A DNA stretch of 64,000 nt from a virus. The translations under genes and the position numbers were made by a program. Where the stretch lies: IMG/VR virus record IMGVR_UViG_3300032397_000006, positions 40,086 to 104,085 of that record, one strand, 5' to 3'. Shown here one piece after another: positions 32,364 to 41,133 of this stretch. Position 1 is the stretch's first letter; the number at the start of each line of letters is the position of its first letter. The notes under the pieces are model-generated. The model was not told the origin of the DNA. It ran no database searches and worked only from the letters and a program-made list of their open reading frames with translations.

Positions 32364-32869
32364 CAGTGCCCCTTCACCTGCCAGAACTCATTCATAGCCT
32401 GCCCGCACGGGATTTGCGTCCAGCCTGCACGCACAGCGCGCTCGTGATCCCCGCGGGAGTCTCCCCAATGGTCAGGATCGCATGCCGCGCGCACGCGCCC
32501 GTCGACGATCTCTGTCGCATGCGCAAGCATGGATAGCCACTTACCGCGGTGCTTTTCCCAATCCACAGTATTGGGCCACGACGACGGCTTATTACCCTGT
32601 GCGTCCAGCTCCTCAAGCCACGCACGATTCGCGGCAATCTTGCTGTAACGCTCAAGCATTTGTTCGTAGTAGGTGTGGCTTTCCATATCGGCTCGCTTTT
32701 GCACCACGGCATGAATCGCTGCACAGTCGTCTGTGATTTTCCAGCCCGCTTCTTTTACGCAAGTGCGAGCTAGCAATAGTGCCGCCTGCAATCTCGACGC
32801 GGGCGGTAAAGCTCGAGCGGGAGACACACTGGCAAGTAGCACAAGACAGATCAATAGTGTTTTCGGCAT
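32363..32869 (-). CDS. Secreted protein, possible cell-wall-active enzyme
   Basis: 168 residues with a clear signal peptide (MPKTLLICLVLLASVSPARA, cleavage likely after residue 20). The mature part contains ARTCVKEAGWKITDDCAAIH, a helical Tyr/Glu-rich segment, and a C-terminal CDPDHWGDSRGDHERAV with conserved Trp and His and four cysteines. The Glu in VKEAGW and the distal HWG faintly recall SleB-like hydrolases or lytic enzymes, so it is a candidate endolysin. The match is weak. A periplasmic exclusion protein is the alternative. Confidence 0.5.
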   Translation of the reverse strand: MPKTLLICLVLLASVSPARALPPASRLQAALLLARTCVKEAGWKITDDCAAIHAVVQKRADMESHTYYEQMLERYSKIAANRAWLEELDAQGNKPSSWPNTVDWEKHRGKWLSMLAHATEIVDGRVRAACDPDHWGDSRGDHERAVRAGWTQIPCGQAMNEFWQVKGH

Positions 32870-33097
32870 TCAGTCCTCATCTTCGAAGAACCGAGGATAA
32901 CTGCGCGAGTCAGCTGCCCCCGGCTCCTCCGGTTGTTGTGCTCGCCGCTGTTCTAAAACAACAGCGAAGCCCTCCGTTGTCGCTGAAAAATGGATCGGCG
33001 CGTAGCCTTCCATAGCAGCCTTGTTTAGCCCAGAGATAAGTGCACGGAAACCATCGCTCGATAAATTATGCCAAGCTCCCGCATATCTCGGTTTCAC
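32870..33097 (-). CDS. Hypothetical protein
   Basis: 75 residues from GTG at 33097 (GTGA overlap). HNLSSDGFRALISGLNKAAM then HFSATTEGFAVVLEQRRAQQ, ending acidic (FFEDED). No family recognised. Small size and an acidic C-tail could fit a binding partner of the terminase candidate upstream. Confidence 0.5.
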   Translation of the reverse strand: MKPRYAGAWHNLSSDGFRALISGLNKAAMEGYAPIHFSATTEGFAVVLEQRRAQQPEEPGAADSRSYPRFFEDED

Positions 33098-33861
33098 TCG
33101 TCATCTCCCGATCGGCGCTCCGCATTAATCACGATCTCCGGTTGATCGTTTAGTTCGGGCTGCCGACGGCGCACGAGAACACGCGCCATAGCGCGCAGAT
33201 CCTCTGAGCTCATTGCGCTAACGCCACCGCTCTCGTGCGCGTCTACGTCAGGAAGGCGTTCATTCGCGCCAGCAGAGCGCTCGATCGCCTCTCCTCGCTT
33301 CAACATGATTTGCTTATCTAGCGCGATAAAAGCGGCAACAAACCGATCCAGCGACGGCATGCGCAAACCGTACATAGGAAGCCCTGCCAAAGGATTAGGC
33401 TCGTTATCCTCGAGAAACTCCGGATGCAGCTTGATCGCGCCGCCTCGCGAGGTCAGCGGGAATAGGTAGCGCGCCATATTATCGCGGGCGCTTTCCATCG
33501 CCTCAATCTCAGAAACACGTTGATTCGCGATTTGCTCGGCACGCTTCGCCAGAATCCGAGCCTCGATCTGGCTCCACCACTGCGCGCGCCGATCCTGCCA
33601 CTTACCGTCATTCGCCCAATTGTAAAACGTGGTCGTTGACACGTGCTTACGCCACGGGCGATCCAGCCTGGAGTAATGCTCCAACACGCTGCGTTGCTCT
33701 GGATCCGTGACGAAATCAATCGTCGCCATTTCGCGAAGGCGTGGGCCTGTAATCGGAGCATCAGGCCGCACCTCTAACTGCAGCGGTACACCCGACTCGA
33801 TCACAGTCGCTTCAGCGACACGCATAGCCCGCGCACGCTTTAACGGCTTCGGCTTAGTCAC
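33094..33861 (-). CDS. Candidate terminase small subunit
   Basis: About 255 residues from GTG at 33861, 8 bp inside the RuvC gene end; an ATG at 33825 is possible, and the open frame to 33981 is probably not used. LEHYSRLDRPWRKHVSTTTF then YNWANDGKWQDRRAQWW resembles the HTH of small terminases that recognise pac or cos DNA. A central helix-rich section (AKRAEQIANQRVSEIEAMES) and a C-terminal basic tail follow. It is 4 kb from the large subunit, with methyltransferase and regulatory genes between. The HTH is plausible and the role inferred. Confidence 0.55.
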   Translation of the reverse strand: MTKPKPLKRARAMRVAEATVIESGVPLQLEVRPDAPITGPRLREMATIDFVTDPEQRSVLEHYSRLDRPWRKHVSTTTFYNWANDGKWQDRRAQWWSQIEARILAKRAEQIANQRVSEIEAMESARDNMARYLFPLTSRGGAIKLHPEFLEDNEPNPLAGLPMYGLRMPSLDRFVAAFIALDKQIMLKRGEAIERSAGANERLPDVDAHESGGVSAMSSEDLRAMARVLVRRRQPELNDQPEIVINAERRSGDDE

Positions 33862-34414
33862 GACGACACGTCTGTAGCAAAGTGCGGAGTACGTCTGAGT
33901 CCCGTGCCGCAAGCACGCTCGCAGCGGCGTCGTAGCAATGCTCGCGCTTCCCCCGAGGTACCCGCGCGACCTCCACATCAATGCCGGACATGCGAGCAGC
34001 TACACCGCGGGCGACGTCTTCTTTCGAGGCACTCTTATTCGAGGCCACTGCGAGCTTGATAGCCTGCGGAGAAATCGAAACGATCGGCAACGAAAAGCGC
34101 TCGGCTTGTGCGGCAATTACTCCCCACGACATCGCCATTTTCGCAGCCACGCTCGAGCTCCGCGGAAAGCTCATAGCCTCGAGACACAAAGCAAGCGGCG
34201 TAAAGGCCTCGATCAATTCGCGGAGCAACGCTGCTATTTCTCGCGCCCTTCGCACGTTGTCATGCGCTGCGTACGTGTTCTGTTTTTTGTCGGCTTTCTC
34301 TGTGCTGATCAGACCAGCCAACACCGCGCGAGGCTGCACGTCAAATAGGTCCACGACAGCCCACCCGAAATTGGCAAACCCCGGATCGATGCCTATGACA
34401 CGCAGCGCTTTCAT
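33854..34414 (-). CDS. ruvC: RuvC-like Holliday junction resolvase
   Basis: 186 residues. RVIGIDPGFANFGWAVVD supplies the first catalytic Asp, LCLEAMSF the Glu, and EHCYDAAASVLAARD the C-terminal acidic pair of RuvC-family nucleases. Length matches the family. It cuts four-way junctions made by recombination-dependent replication and could also trim branched DNA before packaging. The ATG overlaps the stop of the Mre11-Rad50 fusion gene (ATGA), placing the resolvase directly after end-processing enzymes. Confidence 0.9.
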   Translation of the reverse strand: MKALRVIGIDPGFANFGWAVVDLFDVQPRAVLAGLISTEKADKKQNTYAAHDNVRRAREIAALLRELIEAFTPLALCLEAMSFPRSSSVAAKMAMSWGVIAAQAERFSLPIVSISPQAIKLAVASNKSASKEDVARGVAARMSGIDVEVARVPRGKREHCYDAAASVLAARDSDVLRTLLQTCRRD

Positions 34415-37332
34415 ACCCTCACCAGCACCGAACCTTGCGGCGTCGAGCGCATTTCGATCACGTGATCAAATTCACCCTGAACGCTCAGATCGTGATCCAC
34501 CACAATCACGGTATCACGCTGCAGCGTGCGCAGCAGATTCACAGCTAGCGCTTTCTGCTGCGCGCCCAAATGCGTAGTGAGCTCATCGATCAAAAGCAAC
34601 TTCAGGCGCGAGCCTAGCCGCGAGAAAATAAGGGCTGCGATTCCGAATGGCGAAAACGAGAGCTCCGCGCAGCGACGCTCGCCGCCTGACAATTGCTCGT
34701 AACGTCGTTCTCTGATCTGTCGCGTGAACGGATCAAACTGCCGGAACAGCACGCGCAGATCGTCGTCACCCATCTCGAGCGCTACGTAAATCGAGCCCTG
34801 TGTCAGCTCACCGAGAAAGCGATTTACGTGCATTTCAAGATCCGAGATCGCCGAGCGCAGCACGAGGACGGGCAGTCCCTTTGCGCTGAACGCGCGCACC
34901 CAGAAAGAAAGCGCGCTCTCCTCAAGCTCTAGCGCCTGCCTTTCGTCTGTTAGCCGTTGAAGCTCAAGCGTTAACGCGCGCTCGCGTTCTTTCTGCTCGC
35001 TTTGCTTCACCAACCACGGATTAATCGCGCCCTTCATTTGCGCGAAACTGGCCGTAATTCGCGCGGTCTGCTGCTCAGCATTCGCCAAATTTGAACGCAG
35101 CTGTGCGAACGTGGTCAACGCTTGCGCGATCTGCGCGAGCGCGCGCTGTACGTCGTCGAGCTGCGCACGCACGCCCTGCCTTTGCGCGTCGTGCTCCGCC
35201 GTGAGCGCGCCCAGGGCTACAACGGCGTCGCTCATGCGTATATCGTAAGATCGGAGCTGATCACTCAGACCGTTGATCTCTCTTTCGAGCAGCTCTAAGT
35301 GCTCCTCCGCTGCCGGCGCGTCGAACAAGCGTTTGCACGTAGGGCACGCAACGCCTTGCCCCGCCTGCCGCGATTCCATCGCCTTCTGCAAATGTCGGCG
35401 TTTTTCGAGGCCTGCATTCTCGAGCGCCGTCTTTTCGGCGCGGTGCCCTGCCAGCTGCTGCTGCAGCTGCGCGATGCGCTCCGCTGCGGGAAACCGCACG
35501 AGCTGATCAGACAGTAAGGTCCGGTGCGCCTCGTGCTGACCCCGCGAGAGCTGCCAGCTCTCCTCGCCCTCGAGCCCCTGTTTACACTGCGTAATCACAT
35601 TCTGATGATGCGCGTACTCTACAACGAGAGCATCCCATTGCGACGCTTGCTCACTATCCCAGCGCTGCGCGGCTGCGGTGTAGTCCTGCGTCTGAATTTC
35701 GCTAAGGCTCCCATTACAGGTAGAAACCTGATGCTTCGTTGTGTCGAGCCGCGTCAAAACACGTGCGAGACGTTCCCTTGTCAATTTCGCCGCGGGCTCA
35801 CACGCGTCAAGCCCGTACGCAGTCGACAGAATTTCTTTTCTCCGCTTGTCTGCTGCGATCAAGAAATTCCCGACTGCACCCTGACCGAGCGACACGCACG
35901 CGCGCCATAGCGTGAAATCGAGCCCTATTACTCGGTCAATCCGTTCCTGCTGATCACGCACACCGTCCGCGTCGGCCGCTCCCTCGATCGTTACCTTCGC
36001 GCCCTTACCTCGCTTTTTCACGCGCTCCACTGAAAAGGGCTGATCGTCTACGAGCAGAAAAACATGCACGCTCGTACTCGAGGCGTCATCGTGGATCACG
36101 TCGTCGCCAGATAATGACGGCGCATCAGCCCCTACTTTACGCGGGGTTGTTGCGCCGTAGAAACACCACGTGATCGCGTCGAGCAGCGCTGTTTTTCCAA
36201 CGCCTTGATCTCCGCGCAATAGCAGTAGCCCTTGCTCCGCAAGGTCAATGGAAACCTCCCCGCGCAACGCACAGAAGTCACGCGCGGTAGCTCTCACAAA
36301 TTGAACCGTCTGCCCGATCGGTGCGAGATTCCGGACCTGAGAAACATCGTGCAGTAGTGCGTGCCCGAGCTCGACAAGTTGTTCTGCCGGCATCGCGGGC
36401 AACGGATCAGCAAGCGACACGTAGACAGGCAGCGCCGCTTCAAGCGCCATCGCCGTAGCGGAGCTCGATTGGCTTTCCGCGCGCACAGGACGAGGGCGCA
36501 CGTCGCGCGCGGGCAGAAGTGCTAGCGACGACTCGAGTACGCCCTGAGGCGTCTCTGCTGGCCACAGCACCTCGACAACATCCTGTGCACGCACGCTTGC
36601 CGCACGCACGGGGATCTCGTGCAGATCCATCCGTACGTGTTTCGGCATGTCGTCGAAATCCACGAAATACGGCTTGATATCGTGCGACGTGACGATCGCA
36701 ACACCGTGAGGCGTGTCCCGCTCGCCAAAATTCATTTCAAACGGCGAACCTACGTACCAGGTGCAAGCGCCTAGCTGCTGGCGCTTATGATAATGCCCCA
36801 CGTAGCAAGCGCGAGCGCAGGCCTCGATATCAACGAGCGTCACTCTGCCGGCCGCGACGTGAGCCTGATTCGTAACCGCGCCCTGCACCTCAGCATGCGC
36901 AAAGATCGTCCACTTCTCATCTCCCGCAAGCGCCCAGAACAATTCAGCCTGCGCCTGCGGACTCTCACGCCACGGCAAGAACACCGTGCGTTCTTCGAAA
37001 CGCACCATCGGCTCGGTGGCGACTTGGATATTAGGAAACGCTGAAAACACGTCGACACCGTGCACGGTGCCGTCGACAGTCACCTGATCGTGGTTGCCCG
37101 GAATCAGGATCAGGTCGAGGTTATCCTTTTGCCACTGCTCGAATTCGCGCTGCACCGCGTGCAGCTGGCGCACCTGCAGAGTACCGCGCCGTTCCCAGAA
37201 ATCACCCAGGCACACAACCTTAGATCTCGTTTTCAACGCGAGTCGGCGAACACGCTGCAGCACTTCAAGGCAACGATCTAGCGTGCGCGCCTCGACGTGC
37301 AGATCTGTAAACACCACGTAGCTGAAATTCAC
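34411..37332 (-). CDS. Fused Mre11-Rad50 (SbcD-SbcC, gp47-gp46) recombination nuclease
   Basis: 973 residues. Residues 1-250 are an Mre11/SbcD calcineurin-like phosphoesterase: FTDLHVE (Asp10, His12), CLGDFWERRG (Asp44), IPGNHD (Asn80, His81) and later His motifs (FAHAEVQG, VGHYHKR). Residues about 350-973 are a Rad50/SbcC ATPase: Walker A LLRGDQGVGKTALL near 375, long coiled coil, zinc-hook CPTCKRLFD near 661-669, signature LSGGERR near 880 and Walker B LLLIDE near 911. In T4 and most bacteria the two are separate genes. Here both halves and all motifs sit in one open frame. The enzyme resects double-strand ends for RecA/UvsX loading. It starts at GTG overlapping the recombinase stop. Confidence 0.93.
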   Translation of the reverse strand: MNFSYVVFTDLHVEARTLDRCLEVLQRVRRLALKTRSKVVCLGDFWERRGTLQVRQLHAVQREFEQWQKDNLDLILIPGNHDQVTVDGTVHGVDVFSAFPNIQVATEPMVRFEERTVFLPWRESPQAQAELFWALAGDEKWTIFAHAEVQGAVTNQAHVAAGRVTLVDIEACARACYVGHYHKRQQLGACTWYVGSPFEMNFGERDTPHGVAIVTSHDIKPYFVDFDDMPKHVRMDLHEIPVRAASVRAQDVVEVLWPAETPQGVLESSLALLPARDVRPRPVRAESQSSSATAMALEAALPVYVSLADPLPAMPAEQLVELGHALLHDVSQVRNLAPIGQTVQFVRATARDFCALRGEVSIDLAEQGLLLLRGDQGVGKTALLDAITWCFYGATTPRKVGADAPSLSGDDVIHDDASSTSVHVFLLVDDQPFSVERVKKRGKGAKVTIEGAADADGVRDQQERIDRVIGLDFTLWRACVSLGQGAVGNFLIAADKRRKEILSTAYGLDACEPAAKLTRERLARVLTRLDTTKHQVSTCNGSLSEIQTQDYTAAAQRWDSEQASQWDALVVEYAHHQNVITQCKQGLEGEESWQLSRGQHEAHRTLLSDQLVRFPAAERIAQLQQQLAGHRAEKTALENAGLEKRRHLQKAMESRQAGQGVACPTCKRLFDAPAAEEHLELLEREINGLSDQLRSYDIRMSDAVVALGALTAEHDAQRQGVRAQLDDVQRALAQIAQALTTFAQLRSNLANAEQQTARITASFAQMKGAINPWLVKQSEQKERERALTLELQRLTDERQALELEESALSFWVRAFSAKGLPVLVLRSAISDLEMHVNRFLGELTQGSIYVALEMGDDDLRVLFRQFDPFTRQIRERRYEQLSGGERRCAELSFSPFGIAALIFSRLGSRLKLLLIDELTTHLGAQQKALAVNLLRTLQRDTVIVVDHDLSVQGEFDHVIEMRSTPQGSVLVRV

Positions 37333-38945
37333 GACTGCTCACTTTCCTGCAAGAACAGCGTAGCAAGCAACTCGTAAAGCTTCGGTTGCTCGCGCAGTAA
37401 TGCGCTGAATCCTAAATAGGTGCCTTGCCACTGCTGCACCTCGCCTGTATCCGGCATCGTCAGATAACACCAGGATCCGCGCTGCTCGATCCAGCGGTGT
37501 TTCTCCCCGACGCCATTTACCTTGCCCCATTCAAACAGCGTCCACGCGTTGTCGAAGCCACTACCGAAGATCAGCCCGAGCTCGATCGGAGGCTTCGGGC
37601 TGCCAAGGCGCGTCTTTCGCATCTTGACGTTGACGATCTGGCCTACGTCCGTTGTGCCCGACTTGAGATAATTCCCTTTTGTCATCCACAGGCGTAGTGA
37701 CGTAAAATAGCGAACGCCTGATCCTCCGGAAGTAGCGAGGCCTCCCATACCTCCTATTTTCTCGTAGAATTGATTCGCGAACACGAGGCAGCCGCGGAGC
37801 TCGTTAAGTCGCATACACAAGCGCCTGAAATTCTGCTTAATCATGATCGCTTGCGTTGCGACGTGCCGATCATCCGCTGCACCTTCGAGCTCTGCCTTCG
37901 TGGGAGTGCCGCCGAGCGAATCCCAAAACAACATGAAGGGTCGCGCCCGTGCTTCACCCTCGAGCATGATCGCTTCCTGCACCGCAAGCATACTGTCAGC
38001 CGCCTCGAAACCCTGTTCCAGTGTGTCGATCGAAGCGATAATCAATTCGTCGAGATTTACACCGAGGCGCCTCGTGTATTCGCGGTCGCGCGCTTTCTCG
38101 CTATCGATCAACGCCACGATCGCGCCAGACTGCTGCGCCATAGCAATGGACTGATCAATAAGGGTCGAATTGTGAGTAACGATAAAGTCTTCGATTACGA
38201 ACAAGCCGTCAGCCGCTTCGACACGAATACACTGACACTCGGCCTCCCCTGCAGGTTCAATCGAAGTTAGTACACGGGAAGGAAAAAGAGAATCTGTCCA
38301 CTTCAGCTCGTTTGTCGAAGATGCCGCGGACTGCATAATAGGAATCGAAACCTTAGTGTGCTGCAATTCACGTAGCGGTCTCGTGCTAACGGTACCGTCG
38401 TAATAATTACGCACTGTCCACAGATGATCGGCGGTGCTGTGTGTCTGCGCCCCGTCTGAAAACGTAAGCCTGTAAATAGGCTGCAGCCCTTGCGGATACA
38501 CGCCTAGCACCTTCGTCGGGAGCCCATTCTGCCCCAGCACAGAACTGCCCTCTTTAACATCCCGCATGGGAACAAAACCAGCCGGCGTGAGCACAGGCGT
38601 ATCCAGGCTGAGCGCTTTGCCGATATTCTCCCACGCGGCGAGCTCTACAATTCGACCTACCGGGTACCCTCCGCCGATGAATTTGTCGAGCTCTAGTAAT
38701 CCGGTACTTACGCGCTCTTTTACGGGCTGCAAACCCGCGTCCTCGTCGGCCGCGAGTACGAATGCGATATCGCTGTCAGCAGACCTCGATCTACTTTTCA
38801 GAGACATTAGCCGCGCTAAATAAGAGTCTACCGCGTAGCTTCCCCCTACTACCTTCGACGCTTTCTTTCTGCGCTTAGGTGCAGGATCGGCTAACTCAGC
38901 CTCGGCTGCCACAGCGGCAGCTTTCGGCTTCTTTCGTCCCTTCAC
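37329..38945 (-). CDS. RecA/UvsX-like recombinase interrupted by an intein
   Basis: 538 residues from GTG at 38945. The extein has LLELDKFIGGGYPVGRIVEL, then ENIGK, which is the first part of the P-loop. Residues 111-259 are an intein, and the P-loop resumes with STLIDQSIA. Downstream come IVALIDSEK, LMLFWDSLGG, a CLVFANQFYEKIGG strand and loop 2-like GGSGVRYFTSL. The spliced protein would be about 389 residues, the size of T4 UvsX. It performs strand exchange in recombination-dependent replication with the SSB-like and UvsY-like proteins just upstream and the Mre11-Rad50 fusion just downstream. The start region (residues 1-35) is basic. Without splicing the P-loop is broken, so activity depends on the intein. 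Confidence 0.93.
   Translation of the reverse strand: MKGRKKPKAAAVAAEAELADPAPKRRKKASKVVGGSYAVDSYLARLMSLKSRSRSADSDIAFVLAADEDAGLQPVKERVSTGLLELDKFIGGGYPVGRIVELAAWENIGKALSLDTPVLTPAGFVPMRDVKEGSSVLGQNGLPTKVLGVYPQGLQPIYRLTFSDGAQTHSTADHLWTVRNYYDGTVSTRPLRELQHTKVSIPIMQSAASSTNELKWTDSLFPSRVLTSIEPAGEAECQCIRVEAADGLFVIEDFIVTHNSTLIDQSIAMAQQSGAIVALIDSEKARDREYTRRLGVNLDELIIASIDTLEQGFEAADSMLAVQEAIMLEGEARARPFMLFWDSLGGTPTKAELEGAADDRHVATQAIMIKQNFRRLCMRLNELRGCLVFANQFYEKIGGMGGLATSGGSGVRYFTSLRLWMTKGNYLKSGTTDVGQIVNVKMRKTRLGSPKPPIELGLIFGSGFDNAWTLFEWGKVNGVGEKHRWIEQRGSWCYLTMPDTGEVQQWQGTYLGFSALLREQPKLYELLATLFLQESEQS
38169..38615 (-). other. Class 3-type mini-intein in the recombinase P-loop
   Basis: 149 residues, 111-259 of the host protein. 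It starts with Ala (ALSLDTPVLTPAGFVPM) rather than Cys or Ser, and ends VTHN before an extein Ser. Block B is STADHLWTVR (Trp176), block F is ECQCIRV (Cys239) and block G is FIVTHN (Thr257). This Trp-Cys-Thr triplet with no nucleophile at position 1 is the signature of class 3 inteins, which use the block F Cys. There is no room for a homing endonuclease. Insertion is between Lys and Ser of the Walker A motif. Confidence 0.88.
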
Positions 38946-38954
38946 GTTAACACC

Positions 38955-40499
38955 TCAGAACGGAATGGAATCTCTACCCACAAGCTGCTCAAGCTGATCA
39001 GGTGTCATCGGGCCGTTAGGCTGAGGCACAGCTCCTAGGCCAGGAGGTAAGCCCGGGGCTACTTGCTGCGGAAATGCCGGAGCTCCGGGCGGCCCTACAG
39101 GGGGCAAATTGGGAGCGGTACGCGGCGGCTGCCACGCCTGAGGTGGTTGCTGCGGTGGCGCCTGCGGCGGCTGCCACGCCTGAGGTGGTTGCTGCGGTGG
39201 CGCCTGCGGCGGCTGCCACGCCTGAGGTGGTTGCTGCGGTGGCGCCTGCGGCGGCTGCCCGTAGGAGGGAGGCTGCCCGTGCTGCGCGGGCTGCGGTGTG
39301 TACGCGGCAGCGTGCGGGGCAACCTGTCCGTAAGCTACAGGCGGAGGGGGCGCGGCCTGACCGTAAGGCGCCGCCGCACCCTGCATCGGTCGCGTCTGCT
39401 GGTAGCGCGGATTGTACTCAGTCCCCGGGCCCGGGTTGTTTTGCATCCAGTCGCCAGCCCCGCGGGACTGCACAAGCACCGCGCGCAGAACGTCCGCTAG
39501 CGCGTGCATTTCCTCCGCAGGCTTGAAATGGATCAACTGATCATAGAGCGGGAACAGGTGGTAAAGCGCACTCTCGTAAGTGCTGCCGCGAAGCGGCAAA
39601 ACATCCTCAATATAAGCTGCGTACTCGACCTCGAGGTCGCCCGCTCCCATTTTCGTACGCACTAGCTTGACGACGTAACCGCGATCCACGTGCGTAGGAT
39701 CGACGTTATGCGCACGTGGATCGTCCATCAGCTGAGCGACCTTACGGTACGCGGTATTGTTCATGCTGATCACGCCAGGCTGAATTTTCAGAACGGGCTG
39801 TCCGTTGGCGTCGTATTGCGGGCGTCCGTCCGGCTGCAGAACAGGCACGTAATGTCGAGCAGGATTCCCTAGATCGAGCACGAGGGCGTAGATCTTTTTC
39901 GTAGCACCGCAGACGCTACGGTAGCGCTTCAAGGCCTCGCCATCCTCGCCGAGCGATTTACGAATCGCGCAAATCGGACAATCCCCGGGACCGCCCACCG
40001 AATCGTAGCAGTCTACGAACAGCATCTGTCTTTTCGGATTCTGCGCTTGCAGTGCAGGGACGTGCTTAAGCATGATCTTGTGCTTCGCGCCGAGCACGAA
40101 GTGATCCCGTTTATCGAGGACGGGCAGAAAACGCAGATAAAGCACGTTCTGCGATCCGACATGGCGATCGAGCTTCCCCATGTCTACCCAGATCACATCT
40201 TCTCTGCTGTCCGACTGAAAGAAATTGTGCCTCATTTTCGGAGGCTCCTCGAAAGCGGGTAACGCTTTCGGCGGCTCTTGTCGCGGCTGCTGCGCGGGGG
40301 CATAGGCAGGCGCGGGAGGCTGAGCTCCGTAAGCGGGAGGCTGGTACGACGCAGGTGCAGGCGGTGCGCCGTACGGGGCCTGATACGGCGCGGGCGCGGG
40401 AGGGCGAGCCAATTCTTGAGCCTGCGCCTCAGAGATCCATTGATTCGTCTGTGTATCGAACAGGTAGCCCGGGTATTGTGGGTGTTGCTGAAATCTCAC
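38955..40499 (-). CDS. Single-stranded DNA-binding protein (gp32-like) with Pro/Gln repeat tail
   Basis: 514 residues. The Pro/Ala/Tyr/Gln-rich N-terminal 85 residues precede a folded core. The core includes WVDMGKLDRHVGSQNVLYLR, a zinc-type CPICAIRKSL region and LYHLFPLYDQLIHFKPAEEM, consistent with phage gp32-like SSBs. The C-terminal 180 residues are low complexity with three tandem QAPPQQPPQAWQPP units, and the chain ends GRDSIPF. That ending resembles the DDIPF tip by which bacterial SSB recruits partner proteins. It should coat single strands at the fork and in recombination. Context, next to UvsY-like and UvsX-like genes, supports this. Confidence 0.75.
   Translation of the reverse strand: MRFQQHPQYPGYLFDTQTNQWISEAQAQELARPPAPAPYQAPYGAPPAPASYQPPAYGAQPPAPAYAPAQQPRQEPPKALPAFEEPPKMRHNFFQSDSREDVIWVDMGKLDRHVGSQNVLYLRFLPVLDKRDHFVLGAKHKIMLKHVPALQAQNPKRQMLFVDCYDSVGGPGDCPICAIRKSLGEDGEALKRYRSVCGATKKIYALVLDLGNPARHYVPVLQPDGRPQYDANGQPVLKIQPGVISMNNTAYRKVAQLMDDPRAHNVDPTHVDRGYVVKLVRTKMGAGDLEVEYAAYIEDVLPLRGSTYESALYHLFPLYDQLIHFKPAEEMHALADVLRAVLVQSRGAGDWMQNNPGPGTEYNPRYQQTRPMQGAAAPYGQAAPPPPVAYGQVAPHAAAYTPQPAQHGQPPSYGQPPQAPPQQPPQAWQPPQAPPQQPPQAWQPPQAPPQQPPQAWQPPRTAPNLPPVGPPGAPAFPQQVAPGLPPGLGAVPQPNGPMTPDQLEQLVGRDSIPF
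39124..39259. repeat. Three tandem 42-bp repeats in the SSB gene
   Basis: Identical 42-bp units at 39124-39165, 39166-39207 and 39208-39249 plus a 10-bp partial copy. They encode 14-residue Gln/Pro/Trp units in the SSB tail. Exact identity implies recent expansion, and the copy number may vary between relatives. Confidence 0.95.
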
Positions 40500-40504
40500 G
40501 TTCG

Positions 40505-41089
40505 TTATCCCTTCGGCATGTACGGTTTAGGGGGCTGCGAAACCACGGGAGGCGCACCGCGTGGCATCTGGAATGTTTCCGGTACGCGATCTTCGACCGC
40601 GAAGTTAGCCTGCGAACGCGCGAGCGCTTGGTACTGATCGCGGATCACGTTGGCCTTAATGGCGAACGCCTTTTGTACGTCCTCCATCACGCCAGCGATA
40701 GCACGCAACCGAGCACCTTCCGTAGACATCGCCTGATAATCAGGCAGTCCGCGATAATGATCCTCGACCTCGGCGACTGTGAATTTCGTGCCCTTACTGC
40801 CCGCACGCAATTGCGCGCTCTGTCCACTTTTCCATTTCGCGTAGGCGAAGTCTGCGCGCTCGGCAGCGAGCTCAGCGCCGCGGCGAGCTCGTGAAAACGT
40901 CGCATACTGAGCTGCAACGAGCTGCGCCTCCTGATGCAAGTGCGGCGTATCCACGACAAGCGACGCTAATACGTCGTCGCGATCAAGCTGAAAAGGTTCG
41001 CCTGTAATCGGGTCAGGCAACGTGACTTGAATCGGCATCGTTGCGCGCAAGACGCGCACGAGCTCTGCCGCCGAGTAGTAAGGCCCCAT
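40505..41089 (-). CDS. UvsY-like recombination mediator candidate
   Basis: 194 residues. The centre is helical: ATFSRARRGAELAAERADFA then YAKWKSGQSAQLRAGSK, VEDHYRGLPDYQAMSTEGAR and VMEDVQKAFAIKANVIRDQ. Basic helices with this Tyr/Trp/Lys/Arg pattern and a position between the SSB-like and polymerase genes recall T4 UvsY, which loads UvsX onto SSB-coated DNA. The Pro-rich C-terminus (RGAPPVVSQPPKPYMPKG) may contact the Pro-rich SSB. Family assignment is mostly by context. Confidence 0.5.
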   Translation of the reverse strand: MGPYYSAAELVRVLRATMPIQVTLPDPITGEPFQLDRDDVLASLVVDTPHLHQEAQLVAAQYATFSRARRGAELAAERADFAYAKWKSGQSAQLRAGSKGTKFTVAEVEDHYRGLPDYQAMSTEGARLRAIAGVMEDVQKAFAIKANVIRDQYQALARSQANFAVEDRVPETFQMPRGAPPVVSQPPKPYMPKG

Positions 41090-41133
41090 CTCTTTATCGC
41101 TCCCCTCGAAAACGAGAGAGCGACACTAGCGAC

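Noticed and set aside
33861-33981. Extended N-terminus of the candidate small terminase from 33981
   Set aside because: The extension lies within the RuvC gene and has an Arg/Cys-rich composition unlike coding neighbours; the GTG at 33861 fits the overlap pattern.
36522-36728. Plus- and minus-frame ORFs antisense or alternate to the Mre11-Rad50 gene
   Set aside because: No motifs, and the full-length frame has all catalytic motifs.
39124-39259. Possible CRISPR array from 42-bp repeats
   Set aside because: Units are directly abutting, with no spacers, and are in frame inside the SSB gene.
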